Part shown: piece by piece, positions 34,273-42,627 of the stretch | Numbering within the stretch: the stretch's first letter is position 1 | Layout: every line of letters starts with the position of its first letter | Assembly: GCA_035649895.1 (NCBI GenBank) | Contig: DASRIS010000118.1 | Coordinates: 1 to 64,000 of the forward strand | From: DASSUC01 sp035649895 | Lineage (GTDB): Bacteria; Actinomycetota; Actinomycetes; Mycobacteriales; Micromonosporaceae | Direction of reading: 5' to 3' | DNA length: 64,000 bases | Position numbers and translations under genes: made by a program | The notes under the pieces: generated by a model | Database searches by the model: none | What the model was told of the DNA's origin: nothing | Seen by the model: the letters and a program-made list of their open reading frames with translations, nothing else

Positions 34273-35468
34273 GGATGCCTCCTTAGCTGGCTGGCCAGCT
34301 GGTCCGGGCCGCGGGCGCCGTCCGGACCGCAGGTACCAGCCGCCTCACGGGCGCCAGCCGCGTCACGGGCGCCAGCCGGGTCGGGGAATGCTGCGGGGAC
34401 TCCCGGGAGGACGGCGCGCAGCGCCTCGGCCGCGAGCGCCGGGGCGAGCCGCACGCCAGAGCCGGAGCAGCCACGGACCGCGGCGAGACCGGGCAGGTCC
34501 GGGTCGGACGAGACCACGGGCAGCCGGTTGGCCGTGTAGAGGTCGCAGAACGCCCGCCCGCCGGTCACCGCGGCCGCCGCCCGTACGCTACGCCCGGCCA
34601 GGGCCGCAGTGCCCAGCCGCAGGTCCTCGGCGCTGGGCCGGCCGTCCATCGCGTCCGGGTCGGTGTCCCACTCGTCGCGGTAGAAGCTGACCAGCGCGGT
34701 CCCGGCGGTCAACGGCAGGATGAACAGGTCGTCGTCGAGGAAGTACACCAGCGGGTCGCCGACCCGGACCGGAAGCCGCGCGTAGAGCGCCGCGACCCGC
34801 TTGCGCCGCGCGCCGGGCAGGGCCGGCAGGGGCACCGGGCCCACCACGGGCGGCGTCCACGGGCCGGACGCCAGCACCACCCGCCGGGCAGCCCACTGTC
34901 CGGCCGCGGTGACCAGCCGGTACCCCGGCCCGGGCCGCCCGCCGACCGGCTCGACCGCGGTGACCTGCTGCCCGAGCTGGGTCTCCACCCGACCGGCCAC
35001 GGCGGTGACCAGCGCCTCGGCCACCATCCGCGCGTGCACCATGAAGCCGTGCCCGTCGTGCGTGACCATCTCGTCGTCTGGCTCGAGCCGCATGTCGGGG
35101 AGGATCTCCTCGACCCGCCGCCGCTCGGCGGCGGTGACCGGCCGCGGTGCGGCGTCCACGATCCTGCCCCGCAGGCCGTCCAGGCCGCTGCGCCGGATCA
35201 CGTAGATCATCCGTACCGGGCGCAGGAACGGCCCTGCGGTGGTGTCGCGCAGTGCCGCGTACCCGACGGCGCTCTCGCGCACCAGCTCCCGGTGGCGGGC
35301 CGTCGCGGCCAGCGGGAAGCTCGCCCCGGCCGACCAGGCGGTGGCTCCGGCGCCGACCGCGGACCGCTCCAGCAGCAGCACCCGCCAGTCCGGTCGGGCC
35401 CGCATCGCCTGGTGCGCCACGAAGCAGCCGACCACGCCACCGCCCACGATGGCCAGGTCGGCGTTCAC
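34269..35468 (-). CDS. FAD-dependent oxidoreductase (DAO family), hydrazine-cleaving type
   Basis: A 399-residue D-amino-acid-oxidase/glycine-oxidase-fold flavoprotein with N-terminal AIVGGGVVGCFVA and a C-terminal GCSGSGVRLAPALA. In the s56-p1 and triacsin cassettes the homologous enzyme (Spb39, Tri27) oxidises the lysine-glycine hydrazine adduct and releases hydrazinoacetic acid plus a semialdehyde. It occurs here between the N-hydroxylase and the cupin/MetRS gene with 4-base overlaps on both sides. The GTG at 35468 overlaps the upstream TGA. The C-terminus has an 18-base repeat giving DAAGAREAAG. Confidence 0.88.
   Translation of the reverse strand: MNADLAIVGGGVVGCFVAHQAMRARPDWRVLLLERSAVGAGATAWSAGASFPLAATARHRELVRESAVGYAALRDTTAGPFLRPVRMIYVIRRSGLDGLRGRIVDAAPRPVTAAERRRVEEILPDMRLEPDDEMVTHDGHGFMVHARMVAEALVTAVAGRVETQLGQQVTAVEPVGGRPGPGYRLVTAAGQWAARRVVLASGPWTPPVVGPVPLPALPGARRKRVAALYARLPVRVGDPLVYFLDDDLFILPLTAGTALVSFYRDEWDTDPDAMDGRPSAEDLRLGTAALAGRSVRAAAAVTGGRAFCDLYTANRLPVVSSDPDLPGLAAVRGCSGSGVRLAPALAAEALRAVLPGVPAAFPDPAGARDAAGAREAAGTCGPDGARGPDQLASQLRRHP
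34335..34384. repeat. 18-base tandem repeat (about 2.8 copies) at the end of the DAO-family gene
   Basis: Units at 34335-34352 and 34353-34370 and a partial third share CCAGCCGCGTCACGGGC. They encode the low-complexity C-terminal tail. Confidence 0.85.
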
Positions 35469-36766
35469 AGCCCGGCTCCGCTCGGGGACAGCGGGCGGCC
35501 CGGACCCTGCCACGCGATCGTCGCGTCCGCGTCGTCGATCCGGTACGCGGTCCGGCCGCAGATGGAGTTGATGATCCGGGCGCTACGCCATGCGGCGAGG
35601 CTGAGGTTGGGGTCGGCGATGCCGTGCGTGCTCTCCGCCGCGTTCTGCACGTAGATGCCCAGCTCGGATGGGCCGTCCCAGGCGAGCGAGTAGTCCCGCC
35701 GGACCCGCAGCTGGCCGTCGCCGTCCAGCAGGCGGCCGCGCAGCGGCTCGAGATACTCCGGGAACTCGCTGCGGTAGCCGGTGCAGCAGATCACCACGTC
35801 GGCCGGGCAGGTCTCGATCTCACCGGTGTCCTCGTTGTGGAGGGTGGCGACCAGCCGGTCGTGGTCGCGGACCAGGTCGACCAGGCGCCGGCACACCAGC
35901 AGCCGGTGGCGCATCCGTCCGGGCTCGAGCACGTCCAGGTCGTACAGGCGCTGGTACACCGTGCGCAGCAGCGGCTCGGCGATCCCGTCGCTGGCCATGC
36001 GCTGGCGGTGCAGCAGCGCCTGGCGCCGGTCGGCCGCCAGGCCGTAGAAGTGGTCGACGTAGGCCGGGTGGAACCACTCGTTGGTGAACGGCGAGTCGTC
36101 CAGCGGGAGGAAGCCCAGCCGGCTGGAGACCCAGGTCAGCGAGCGCGGCAGCGCAGCGCCGTTGGCGAGCACGTGGCTGACCACCTCGGCGCCGCTCTGC
36201 CCGGCCCCGACGACCAGCACGTCCCGGCCTGCCACCGCCGGCTGCACCAGGCACAGCTCGCCGCTGTGCAGCACCGTGTCCCCGCGCAGCTTCGCCGCAC
36301 AGTCCGGCATCGCCGGCGTACGGCCGGAGCCGACCACGACGTTCCTCGTCGCCACCGGCTCGCTGTGGGCGCAGCGGACCTCGAGGACATCGCCGCGCAG
36401 CTCCACCCGCTCGACGCGGTGCTCCCACAGCACGCTCTTGAGCTGGCTCGCCGCCCACTGGTAGTAGCGCTCGAACTCCTGGCGCGAGCACCGGCCGGCG
36501 CGGGCCACCAGGAACCGGTACAGTCGCCCTTCGCTCGCCAGGTAGTTCAGGAAGGAGAACGAGCTGGTCGGGTCGACGAGCGTGACCAGGTCTTTGAGAA
36601 AGGAGACCTGAAGCTGGGCCCCCGGGACCATGATCCCGCCGTGCCACCGGAACGAGGCTGCTGCCTCGAAGAAGCGGGCCCGGATCTCGGGTAATGGCTC
36701 TGCCAGGGCCGCCAGGCTCAAGTTGAACGGGCCCAACCCGGCGCCGACGACGTCGAACTGTTCCAT
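35465..36766 (-). CDS. L-lysine/L-ornithine N-monooxygenase (SidA/IucD family)
   Basis: A 433-residue flavin N-hydroxylase with the FAD motif VVGAGLGPFNLSLA, the NADPH motif VVGAGQSGAEV, and the C-terminal CCTGYRSEFP. Homologues N-hydroxylate the side-chain amine of lysine or ornithine using NADPH and O2. As first gene of the cassette it should supply the N-hydroxy amino acid to the cupin/MetRS enzyme; Spb38, Tri26 and PyrM are the known counterparts. The sequence does not decide lysine versus ornithine; lysine is favoured by the cassette. The ATG at 36766 has GAAGG upstream. Confidence 0.92.
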   Translation of the reverse strand: MEQFDVVGAGLGPFNLSLAALAEPLPEIRARFFEAAASFRWHGGIMVPGAQLQVSFLKDLVTLVDPTSSFSFLNYLASEGRLYRFLVARAGRCSRQEFERYYQWAASQLKSVLWEHRVERVELRGDVLEVRCAHSEPVATRNVVVGSGRTPAMPDCAAKLRGDTVLHSGELCLVQPAVAGRDVLVVGAGQSGAEVVSHVLANGAALPRSLTWVSSRLGFLPLDDSPFTNEWFHPAYVDHFYGLAADRRQALLHRQRMASDGIAEPLLRTVYQRLYDLDVLEPGRMRHRLLVCRRLVDLVRDHDRLVATLHNEDTGEIETCPADVVICCTGYRSEFPEYLEPLRGRLLDGDGQLRVRRDYSLAWDGPSELGIYVQNAAESTHGIADPNLSLAAWRSARIINSICGRTAYRIDDADATIAWQGPGRPLSPSGAGL

Positions 36767-37393
36767 AGCTCGGCCTTCGTTCAAGAGTCGCGCCTGTCTG
36801 CCGGCGCCACTGCCTTGAGACAGCGGGCCCGGCGGGTAGTCGGGTCGACCGTATATGCACCGAGGGCGCCTGGGTCCTCGGGGATTTCTAGGGCCAATAG
36901 GGATACCGCCGGTGGGGACGCCGAGGATGCGCCGGACACGTTCATCGGCGGCCGGTCGTCGCCGTGGCCGGGCGGGTGGCAGCGCAAGCCGCACTGCAAT
37001 ATCGTTAGGTCGCCATAGGTTCCCCGGTAATGGCTGGCACGCCGCACAGCTATGTGGGAGTGCCAGAAAGGACGGGCCTACGGCCCCGGAGTCGATGACT
37101 CGGGAGGACTCGCCTGCCCCGTCCCTCTTGTTGGATGGGCTAAGCACAAGGTACCGGCGACTATTAGACACAGCCGACCCTGCGCCGTCAAGGCATGCGT
37201 GGCGGCCGCCGGACTGGTGGTAGCGGGTCCGGCTTGCGGCTTGCCATACACCGTTGTCGTGGCATTTCGCTAGACGGCCGGCGCTTTCGGGCGGCGGCTG
37301 CGCGGCTGCTGTCCTATAGGGATCTTGACCTGGGCCCCGGGACTTAATCCGCTGTTTATCAACGGCTAACCCGCAGCTAAGTCGCCGCCGCGG
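36767..37393. other. 627-base spacer between the cluster and miaB
   Basis: No convincing gene. It must contain the promoter of the hydrazine/NRPS operon (minus strand); TATACG at 36852-36857 is a possible -10 but lacks a paired -35. Base composition is a little less GC-rich than its surroundings. Two small open frames (36781-37047 minus, 37052-37273 plus) have no recognisable features. It marks the right border of the cluster. Confidence 0.6.
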
Positions 37394-38890
37394 CTAGGTC
37401 GCGGCGCACTGCGGCACGCCGGCGCCGGCACCTGCGCCGGGGGCGCGCGCCGCGGCAGGAACACCGACCGCCGGCAGCCCGAGCAGGACCCCAGGGGTAC
37501 GCGGAGACCGCCCGGCCGCCCACGCGTCGCCGGCCCGGGTCCGGCGGTGCGCCAGCACCGGCCCGTCCGCGGTCAGGTGGTGCGGCGCTGCGTGGGTGAC
37601 CGTGGTGCGCACCACATCGCCGGGGCGAACCGCCGGTCCGGCGTCGCCGGCTGCGAAGTGGACCAGGCGCCCGTCCCGGGCCCGCCCGGACATCCGGCCG
37701 GTGACCGCGTCCTTGCGACCCTCCCCAACCGCCACCAGAACCTCCACAGTGGACCCCAGCAGCGCCTGGTTCTCCGCCAGGGAGATCTCCTCCACCGCCG
37801 CCACCAGCCGCTCGTAGCGCTCCTGCACGACCTCCTTGGGCAGCTGGCCGGGCATGGCGGCGGCCGGCGTGCCCGGCCGCCGCGAGTACTGGAAGGTGAA
37901 CGCCCCGGCGAAGCGGGCCGCGCGCACCACGGCGAGCGTGTCGGCGAAGTCGGTCTCGGTCTCCCCCGGGAAGCCCACGATGATGTCGGTGGTGATGGAC
38001 GCGTCCGGCATCGCGGTGCGGACGGCCTCGATGATGCCCAGGTACCGGTCGGCCCGGTAGGAGCGGCGCATCGCCCGCAGCACCGCGTCCGAGCCGGACT
38101 GCAGCGGCATGTGCAGCTGGTGGCAGACGTTGGGGGTCTCCGCCATCGCCGCGATCACGTCGTCGGTGAAGTCCTTCGGGTGCGGGCTGGTGAAGCGCAC
38201 CCGCTCCAGGCCCTCCACCGCACCGCAGGCGCGCAGCAGCTTGCCGAACGCGTACCGGTCGCCGAAGTCGACCCCGTAGGAGTTCACGTTCTGCCCGAGC
38301 AGGGTCACCTCGAGCACGCCGTCGGCGACCAGCGCCGCCACCTCGGCGAGCACGTCGCCCGGGCGGCGGTCCTTCTCCCGCCCGCGCAGGCTGGGCACGA
38401 TGCAGAAGGTGCAGGTGTTGTTGCACCCGACCGAGATCGAGACCCAACCGGAGTACGTCGACTCGCGCCGGGTCGGCAGGGTCGACGGGAAGACCTCCAG
38501 CGACTCGAGGATCTCCACCTGGGCCTGCGCGTTGTGTCGGGCCCGTTCCAGCAGCACCGGCAGCGAGCCGATGTTGTGGGTGCCGAAGACCACGTCCACC
38601 CAGGGTGCCCGCTTGACGATCTCGCCCCGGTCCTTCTGCGCGAGGCAGCCACCGACCGCGATCTGCATCTGCGGGTGTGCGAGCTTCGCCGGGCGCAGGT
38701 GCCCCAGGTTGCCGTAGAGCCGGTTGTCCGCGTTCTCCCGGACCGCGCAGGTGTTGAAGACCATGACGTCAGGCGTGTCGGACTCGCCCGCCGGCACGTA
38801 CCCCGCCTGCTCCAGCAGGCCGCCGATGCGCTCGGAGTCGTGCGCGTTCATCTGGCAGCCGTAGGTGACGACCTTAAAGCTCTTCGGCAC
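37394..38890 (-). CDS. miaB: tRNA-2-methylthio-N6-dimethylallyladenosine synthase
   Basis: Radical-SAM methylthiotransferase acting on i6A37 tRNA made by MiaA. The 498 residues include the N-terminal cluster cysteines (YGCQMN, NTCAV, GGCLAQ), the radical-SAM CNNTCTFC motif, and a TRAM region (STVEVLVAVGEG...GRMSGRARDGRLVHF). The GTG at 38890 has GAGAGGGG upstream. The last ~50 residues are an Ala/Pro/Gly extension not needed for function. Confidence 0.96.
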   Translation of the reverse strand: MPKSFKVVTYGCQMNAHDSERIGGLLEQAGYVPAGESDTPDVMVFNTCAVRENADNRLYGNLGHLRPAKLAHPQMQIAVGGCLAQKDRGEIVKRAPWVDVVFGTHNIGSLPVLLERARHNAQAQVEILESLEVFPSTLPTRRESTYSGWVSISVGCNNTCTFCIVPSLRGREKDRRPGDVLAEVAALVADGVLEVTLLGQNVNSYGVDFGDRYAFGKLLRACGAVEGLERVRFTSPHPKDFTDDVIAAMAETPNVCHQLHMPLQSGSDAVLRAMRRSYRADRYLGIIEAVRTAMPDASITTDIIVGFPGETETDFADTLAVVRAARFAGAFTFQYSRRPGTPAAAMPGQLPKEVVQERYERLVAAVEEISLAENQALLGSTVEVLVAVGEGRKDAVTGRMSGRARDGRLVHFAAGDAGPAVRPGDVVRTTVTHAAPHHLTADGPVLAHRRTRAGDAWAAGRSPRTPGVLLGLPAVGVPAAARAPGAGAGAGVPQCAAT

Positions 38891-38982
38891 GCCCGCGCCC
38901 CTCTCCCATCGACCATCAAGGGTAACCGGACCCCCGGCGGGTGCCGGGACAGCCGGTTGTGCCCATGGCGGAGGATGGGGCC

Positions 38983-39210
38983 ATGTGCCGAAGCATCAAG
39001 ACGTTGCGGCCGCCGTACACGGCCGTGGCCACGGACGCCGACGTGCGCGCGGCGGCGCTGCAGTACGTACGCAAGATCTCGGGGTTTCGGGCCCCGGCGG
39101 CCCACAACGCCGCAGCGTTCGACGAGGCTGTCGCCGCGGTGGCGGCCGCCACCCGGGACCTGCTGGACAAGCTGGAAGTACGCCGCGGCGGTGCTGTTAC
39201 CGCTCCGTGA
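38983..39210 (+). CDS. DUF2277 family protein
   Basis: A 75-residue protein beginning MCRSIKTLRPP, the hallmark of DUF2277, with AALQYVRKISGFR and AFDEAVAAVA. The ATG at 38983 is preferred over upstream in-frame ATGs because it begins at the conserved motif and has GGAGGATGGGG upstream. Function is unknown; its place next to miaB is common in actinobacteria. Confidence 0.88.
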   Translation: MCRSIKTLRPPYTAVATDADVRAAALQYVRKISGFRAPAAHNAAAFDEAVAAVAAATRDLLDKLEVRRGGAVTAP

Positions 39211-39262
39211 CCAATGCCCTTCTAGAGTGCTTGGATCACCCTTACGGCCTTAGGACGGTGGC

Positions 39263-40015
39263 ATGGCAGCGGCGGCAGACGGACCGCTCATCGCGCTGGA
39301 GAGCGTCAACAAGTGGTTCGGCCAGCTGCATGTCCTGCGCGATGTCAACCTCTCGGTGCACCGCGGGGAGGTGGTCGTGGTCATCGGCCCCTCCGGGTCG
39401 GGCAAGTCCACCCTGTGCCGCGTCATCAACCGGCTGGAGACCATCAGCTCCGGCACGGTGCGGTTCGACGGCCAGCGGCTGCCCGACGAGGGCCGCCCGC
39501 TCGCGCGGCTGCGCAGCGAGGTCGGGATGGTGTTCCAGTCGTTCAACCTGTTCGCCCACAAGACGGTCCTGGAGAACGTGACGCTCGGCCCCGTCAAGGT
39601 GCGTCGGGAGAAGCCGGAGGCCGCCCGCGAGCGGGCCATGAAGCTGCTGGACCGGGTCGGCATCAAAGACCAGGCGCGCAAGTACCCGGCGCAGCTCTCC
39701 GGCGGCCAGCAGCAGCGGGCCGCCATCGCCCGGGCCCTGGCCATGCAGCCCAAGGCGATGCTGTTCGACGAGCCGACGAGCGCCCTCGACCCGGAGATGG
39801 TGGGTGAGGTGCTCGACGTGATGACCACCCTGGCCCGGGAGGGCATGACGATGATCGTCGTGTCCCACGAGATGGGGTTCGCCCGCCACGCGGCCGACCG
39901 GGTGGTCTTCATGGCCGACGGCCAGCTCGTGGAGGAGGCACCGCCCGCGGAGTTCTTCGCCAACCCACGCAGTGACCGGGCGAAGGACTTCCTTTCCAAG
40001 ATTCTGACGCACTGA
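39263..40015 (+). CDS. gluA: glutamate ABC transporter, ATP-binding protein
   Basis: A 250-residue polar-amino-acid ABC ATPase: Walker A GPSGSGKST, signature LSGGQQQR, Walker B MLFDEPTSALD and the H-loop SHEMGF. It is first gene of a four-gene set in the GluABCD order of actinobacteria; the substrate is taken from that synteny. Confidence 0.93.
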   Translation: MAAAADGPLIALESVNKWFGQLHVLRDVNLSVHRGEVVVVIGPSGSGKSTLCRVINRLETISSGTVRFDGQRLPDEGRPLARLRSEVGMVFQSFNLFAHKTVLENVTLGPVKVRREKPEAARERAMKLLDRVGIKDQARKYPAQLSGGQQQRAAIARALAMQPKAMLFDEPTSALDPEMVGEVLDVMTTLAREGMTMIVVSHEMGFARHAADRVVFMADGQLVEEAPPAEFFANPRSDRAKDFLSKILTH

Positions 40016-40029
40016 GGGGAGCAAGAAGG

Positions 40030-40893
40030 ATGCGCATCAGAGCTGTCTCGGCGGTCGCCGTGATGGTCGCGCTGGCGTTCTCCGCCGTGGCCTGCGGCGG
40101 GGACGACGACGAGGGCGGTGGCGGCAGCGGCGCGACGGGCATCATCGCCAAGGCCCAGAACGAGAAGAAGCTGATCATTGGCGTAAAGGGTGACCAGCCA
40201 GGCCTCGGCCTGCAGACTGGCACCCAGTACGAGGGCTTCGACATCGAGATCGCGAAGATCATCGCGAAGGGGCTCGGCGTCGACGCGGCCAACATCGAGT
40301 GGAAGACCACAGTCTCGGCCAACCGGGAGCCGTTCATCCAGCAGGGCACGGTTGACCTGGTCGTGGCGACGTACACGATCAACGACGAGCGCAAGCAGAA
40401 GGTCAACTTCGCTGGGCCGTACTACGTGGCAGGCCAGGACCTGCTGGTGCCGTTGAGCTCGACGATCACCGGGCCGGAGTCGCTGGACGGCAAGAAGGTC
40501 TGCTCGGTGACCGGCTCCACCCCGGCCAAGCGCATCCAGACCGAGCACCCCAAGGCGTCGCTGCAGCTCTTCGACGCCTACTCCAAGTGCGTCGAGGCGC
40601 TGGCCAACAACGCCGTGGACGCGGTCACCACCGACGACATCATCCTGGCCGGGTACGCGTCCCAGACACAGTTCGCCGGCAAGTTCAAGGTGATCGGCAA
40701 GCCGTTCAGCAGCGAGCCGTACGGTATCGGGCTGAAGAAGGACGACAAGGCGGGCTGCGACAAGATCAACGAGATCTTGAAGGCCGCCGCGACCGACGGG
40801 TCGTACAAGGCCGCGTGGGACGCCACGCTCGGCAAGAGCGGCACGCCGGCCCCGGCGCTGGACGTGTCGAAGCTGACCAACTGCCCGTCGTGA
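40030..40893 (+). CDS. gluB: glutamate ABC transporter, substrate-binding lipoprotein
   Basis: A 287-residue family-3 solute-binding protein. Signal peptide with lipobox SAVACGG, then IGVKGDQPGLG, YEGFDIEIAK and FAGPYYVAGQDLLV. It begins 14 bases after gluA. A strong hairpin follows its stop, which probably gives it extra mRNA over the permeases. Confidence 0.93.
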   Translation: MRIRAVSAVAVMVALAFSAVACGGDDDEGGGGSGATGIIAKAQNEKKLIIGVKGDQPGLGLQTGTQYEGFDIEIAKIIAKGLGVDAANIEWKTTVSANREPFIQQGTVDLVVATYTINDERKQKVNFAGPYYVAGQDLLVPLSSTITGPESLDGKKVCSVTGSTPAKRIQTEHPKASLQLFDAYSKCVEALANNAVDAVTTDDIILAGYASQTQFAGKFKVIGKPFSSEPYGIGLKKDDKAGCDKINEILKAAATDGSYKAAWDATLGKSGTPAPALDVSKLTNCPS

Positions 40894-40901
40894 TGTGAGG
40901 A

Positions 40902-40931
40902 GTGGGCGGGGCCGGCCGCGGCCCCGCCCAC
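40902..40931 (+). terminator. GC-rich hairpin between gluB and gluC
   Basis: GTGGGCGGGGCCG (40902-40914) pairs with CGGCCCCGCCCAC (40919-40931): 13 base pairs and a 4-base loop, with no following U-tract. In binding-protein transporter operons such hairpins protect upstream mRNA or partly terminate transcription. Confidence 0.75.
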
Positions 40932-40971
40932 CGCTGCCCGCACCACGGGCCCGCCAGCGCCACCGCCCATC

Positions 40972-41036
40972 CGCAACCGTCCGTCACTCGCAAGTCCGCT
41001 ACCCGCAACGTCCGTCACCTGCAACCGTCCGCCACC
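40972..41036. repeat. four imperfect 15-17 base tandem repeats upstream of gluC
   Basis: Units of the CGCAACCGTCCGTCAC type at 40972, 40989, 41004 and 41020 fill most of the gluB-gluC spacer. Being noncoding, the units vary in length. Confidence 0.8.
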
Positions 41037-41068
41037 CGCGCACCGCCTGCCGCCGGTAGAGGGGCCCC

Positions 41069-41743
41069 ATGCACGTCTTCGCCGACGAACTGAACCGCGA
41101 GGTGCTCATCTCGTCGTTCCTGTGGATCCTCAAGCTGACCGGCGTGTCCGCGCTGCTCTCCGTGGTCGTCGGCGTGCTGCTCGTCGCGGCCCGGGTCTCG
41201 CCGGTGCCGGTGCTGCGCGGCTTCGGTACGGCCTGGGTCAACGTCTTCCGCAACACGCCGCTCACGTTGGTGATCTTCTTCTGCTACTTCGGGCTCTTCG
41301 TCAACCTGGGCGTGACCCTCTCCGACGACCTCAACCTGAACAACTACTGGCTGGGCGTGGTCGGGCTGTCGGCGTACACGGCGACCTTCGTCTGCGAGGC
41401 GATCCGCTCGGGCATCAACACCGTCCCGGCCGGCCAGGCCGAGGCGGCCCGGGCCATCGGGCTCACCTTCACCCAGACCCTGCGGCTCGTCGTGCTGCCG
41501 CAGGCCGCCCGGGCGGTGATCGCCCCGCTGGGCAGCATCCTGATCGCGCTGACGAAGAACTCGACGATCGTCGGCACGATCGGGCTCATCGAGGCGTCGA
41601 ACGCGATGAAACAGCTGATCAACGACAACGGAGACGCGGTGATCCCGATCTTCCTGGTGTTCGCCGGGGTCTTCGTGGCGATGCTCGTGCCGACCGGGTA
41701 CGCGTTCGGCTGGCTCTCCCGCCGCCTGGCGGTGAAGCGGTGA
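41069..41743 (+). CDS. gluC: glutamate ABC transporter, permease subunit
   Basis: A 224-residue HisM-type inner-membrane permease with about five membrane segments and the EAA loop GQAEAARAIGLTFTQTLRLV. It overlaps gluD by four bases. Confidence 0.92.
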   Translation: MHVFADELNREVLISSFLWILKLTGVSALLSVVVGVLLVAARVSPVPVLRGFGTAWVNVFRNTPLTLVIFFCYFGLFVNLGVTLSDDLNLNNYWLGVVGLSAYTATFVCEAIRSGINTVPAGQAEAARAIGLTFTQTLRLVVLPQAARAVIAPLGSILIALTKNSTIVGTIGLIEASNAMKQLINDNGDAVIPIFLVFAGVFVAMLVPTGYAFGWLSRRLAVKR

Positions 41744-42612
41744 GCTCGGTGCTCTACGACCACCCCGGGCCCCGGGCCCGGCGGCGCAACGCCGTCCTGA
41801 CGGTCGTCTTCGCGGTGGTTCTGGCCGCGCTGCTCTGGGTCGTCTACGACCGGTTCGACGAGCGGGGGCAGTGGGCGGCCGACAAGTGGGAGCCCCTGGT
41901 CGACTGGCGCATCTGGAAACAGTTCCTCATCCCCGGCCTGGTCGGCACGGTGCAGGCCGCCGCAGTGGCGATGGTGTTCGCCCTCGCCTTCGGCATCGTC
42001 TTCGCCGTGGGCCGGCTCTCCGAGCGCTGGTGGGTCAGCGCGCCGGCAGGTGCCGTCGTGGAGTTCTTCCGCGCCGTCCCGCTGCTTCTGATGATCTTCT
42101 TCGTGTTCTACGGCCTGCCCTGGCTGATCCAGGGCCCGGTGTCCGCATTCTGGGCGGTCGTGGTCGGGCTGACCCTCTACAACGGCTCGGTGCTCGCCGA
42201 GGCGTTCCGGGCCGGCGTGCTGGCCGTGCCGAGCGGGCAGTCGGAGGCGGCGTACGCCCTCGGCATGCGCAAGAACCAGGTGATGCAGCTGATCCTGGTG
42301 CCGCAGGCGGCACGGGCCATGCTGCCGGTGATCGTCAGCCAGCTCGTGGTGCTGCTCAAGGACACCGCGCTGGGCTACATCATCGCCTACCCGGAGCTGC
42401 TCCAGCGCATCAACGAGGTGAACGCGAACTTCGCCAACGTGGTGCCGACGGCGCTCGTGGGCGCTGCCGTCTTCATCGGCATCAACGCCGCGCTGACCGT
42501 GCTCGCGGGCTGGCTCGACCAGCGGACCAGCCGGCGCGGCCTCCATGCGGCCACCGAGGCCGCCGAGGCGGCCACCGGGCCGCGGGGCATGGGCGCGGCC
42601 GGCCTGGGCTGA
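41740..42612 (+). CDS. gluD: glutamate ABC transporter, permease subunit
   Basis: A 290-residue permease with EAA loop GQSEAAYALGMRKNQVMQLI and five to six membrane segments. The GTG at 41740 overlaps the gluC stop (GTGA). It has a short Ala-rich C-terminal tail. It is convergent with rny (15-base gap). Confidence 0.92.
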   Translation: MSSVLYDHPGPRARRRNAVLTVVFAVVLAALLWVVYDRFDERGQWAADKWEPLVDWRIWKQFLIPGLVGTVQAAAVAMVFALAFGIVFAVGRLSERWWVSAPAGAVVEFFRAVPLLLMIFFVFYGLPWLIQGPVSAFWAVVVGLTLYNGSVLAEAFRAGVLAVPSGQSEAAYALGMRKNQVMQLILVPQAARAMLPVIVSQLVVLLKDTALGYIIAYPELLQRINEVNANFANVVPTALVGAAVFIGINAALTVLAGWLDQRTSRRGLHAATEAAEAATGPRGMGAAGLG

Positions 42613-42627
42613 GTGGGGCTTGCCGGG

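Larger units (their letters stand above)
12031..36766. other. biosynthetic gene cluster: hydrazine-forming cassette + reducing type II PKS + Cys-type NRPS
   Basis: Contiguous block of 22 genes in three main transcription runs. Minus 36766-24335 carries the hydrazine cassette, NRPS, AMP ligase, carrier protein, GNAT and Ntn hydrolase. Plus 18662-23360 carries the type II PKS. Minus 18421-12031 carries the exporter, thioesterase, KASIII-like, diiron and acyl-CoA dehydrogenase genes. A LuxR-type regulator lies at 23371-24294. Adjacent genes overlap by 4 bases (ATGA/GTGA) at many junctions, pointing to coupled operons. Both flanks are conserved core genes. Confidence 0.9.

Noticed and set aside
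36781..37047. 88-codon minus-strand frame just upstream of the N-hydroxylase
   Set aside because: No recognisable motif, no clear ribosome site, and Pro/Arg-rich composition; the region is better read as promoter.
37052..37273. 73-codon plus-strand frame in the cluster/miaB spacer
   Set aside because: No ribosome site at its ATG and no family resemblance.
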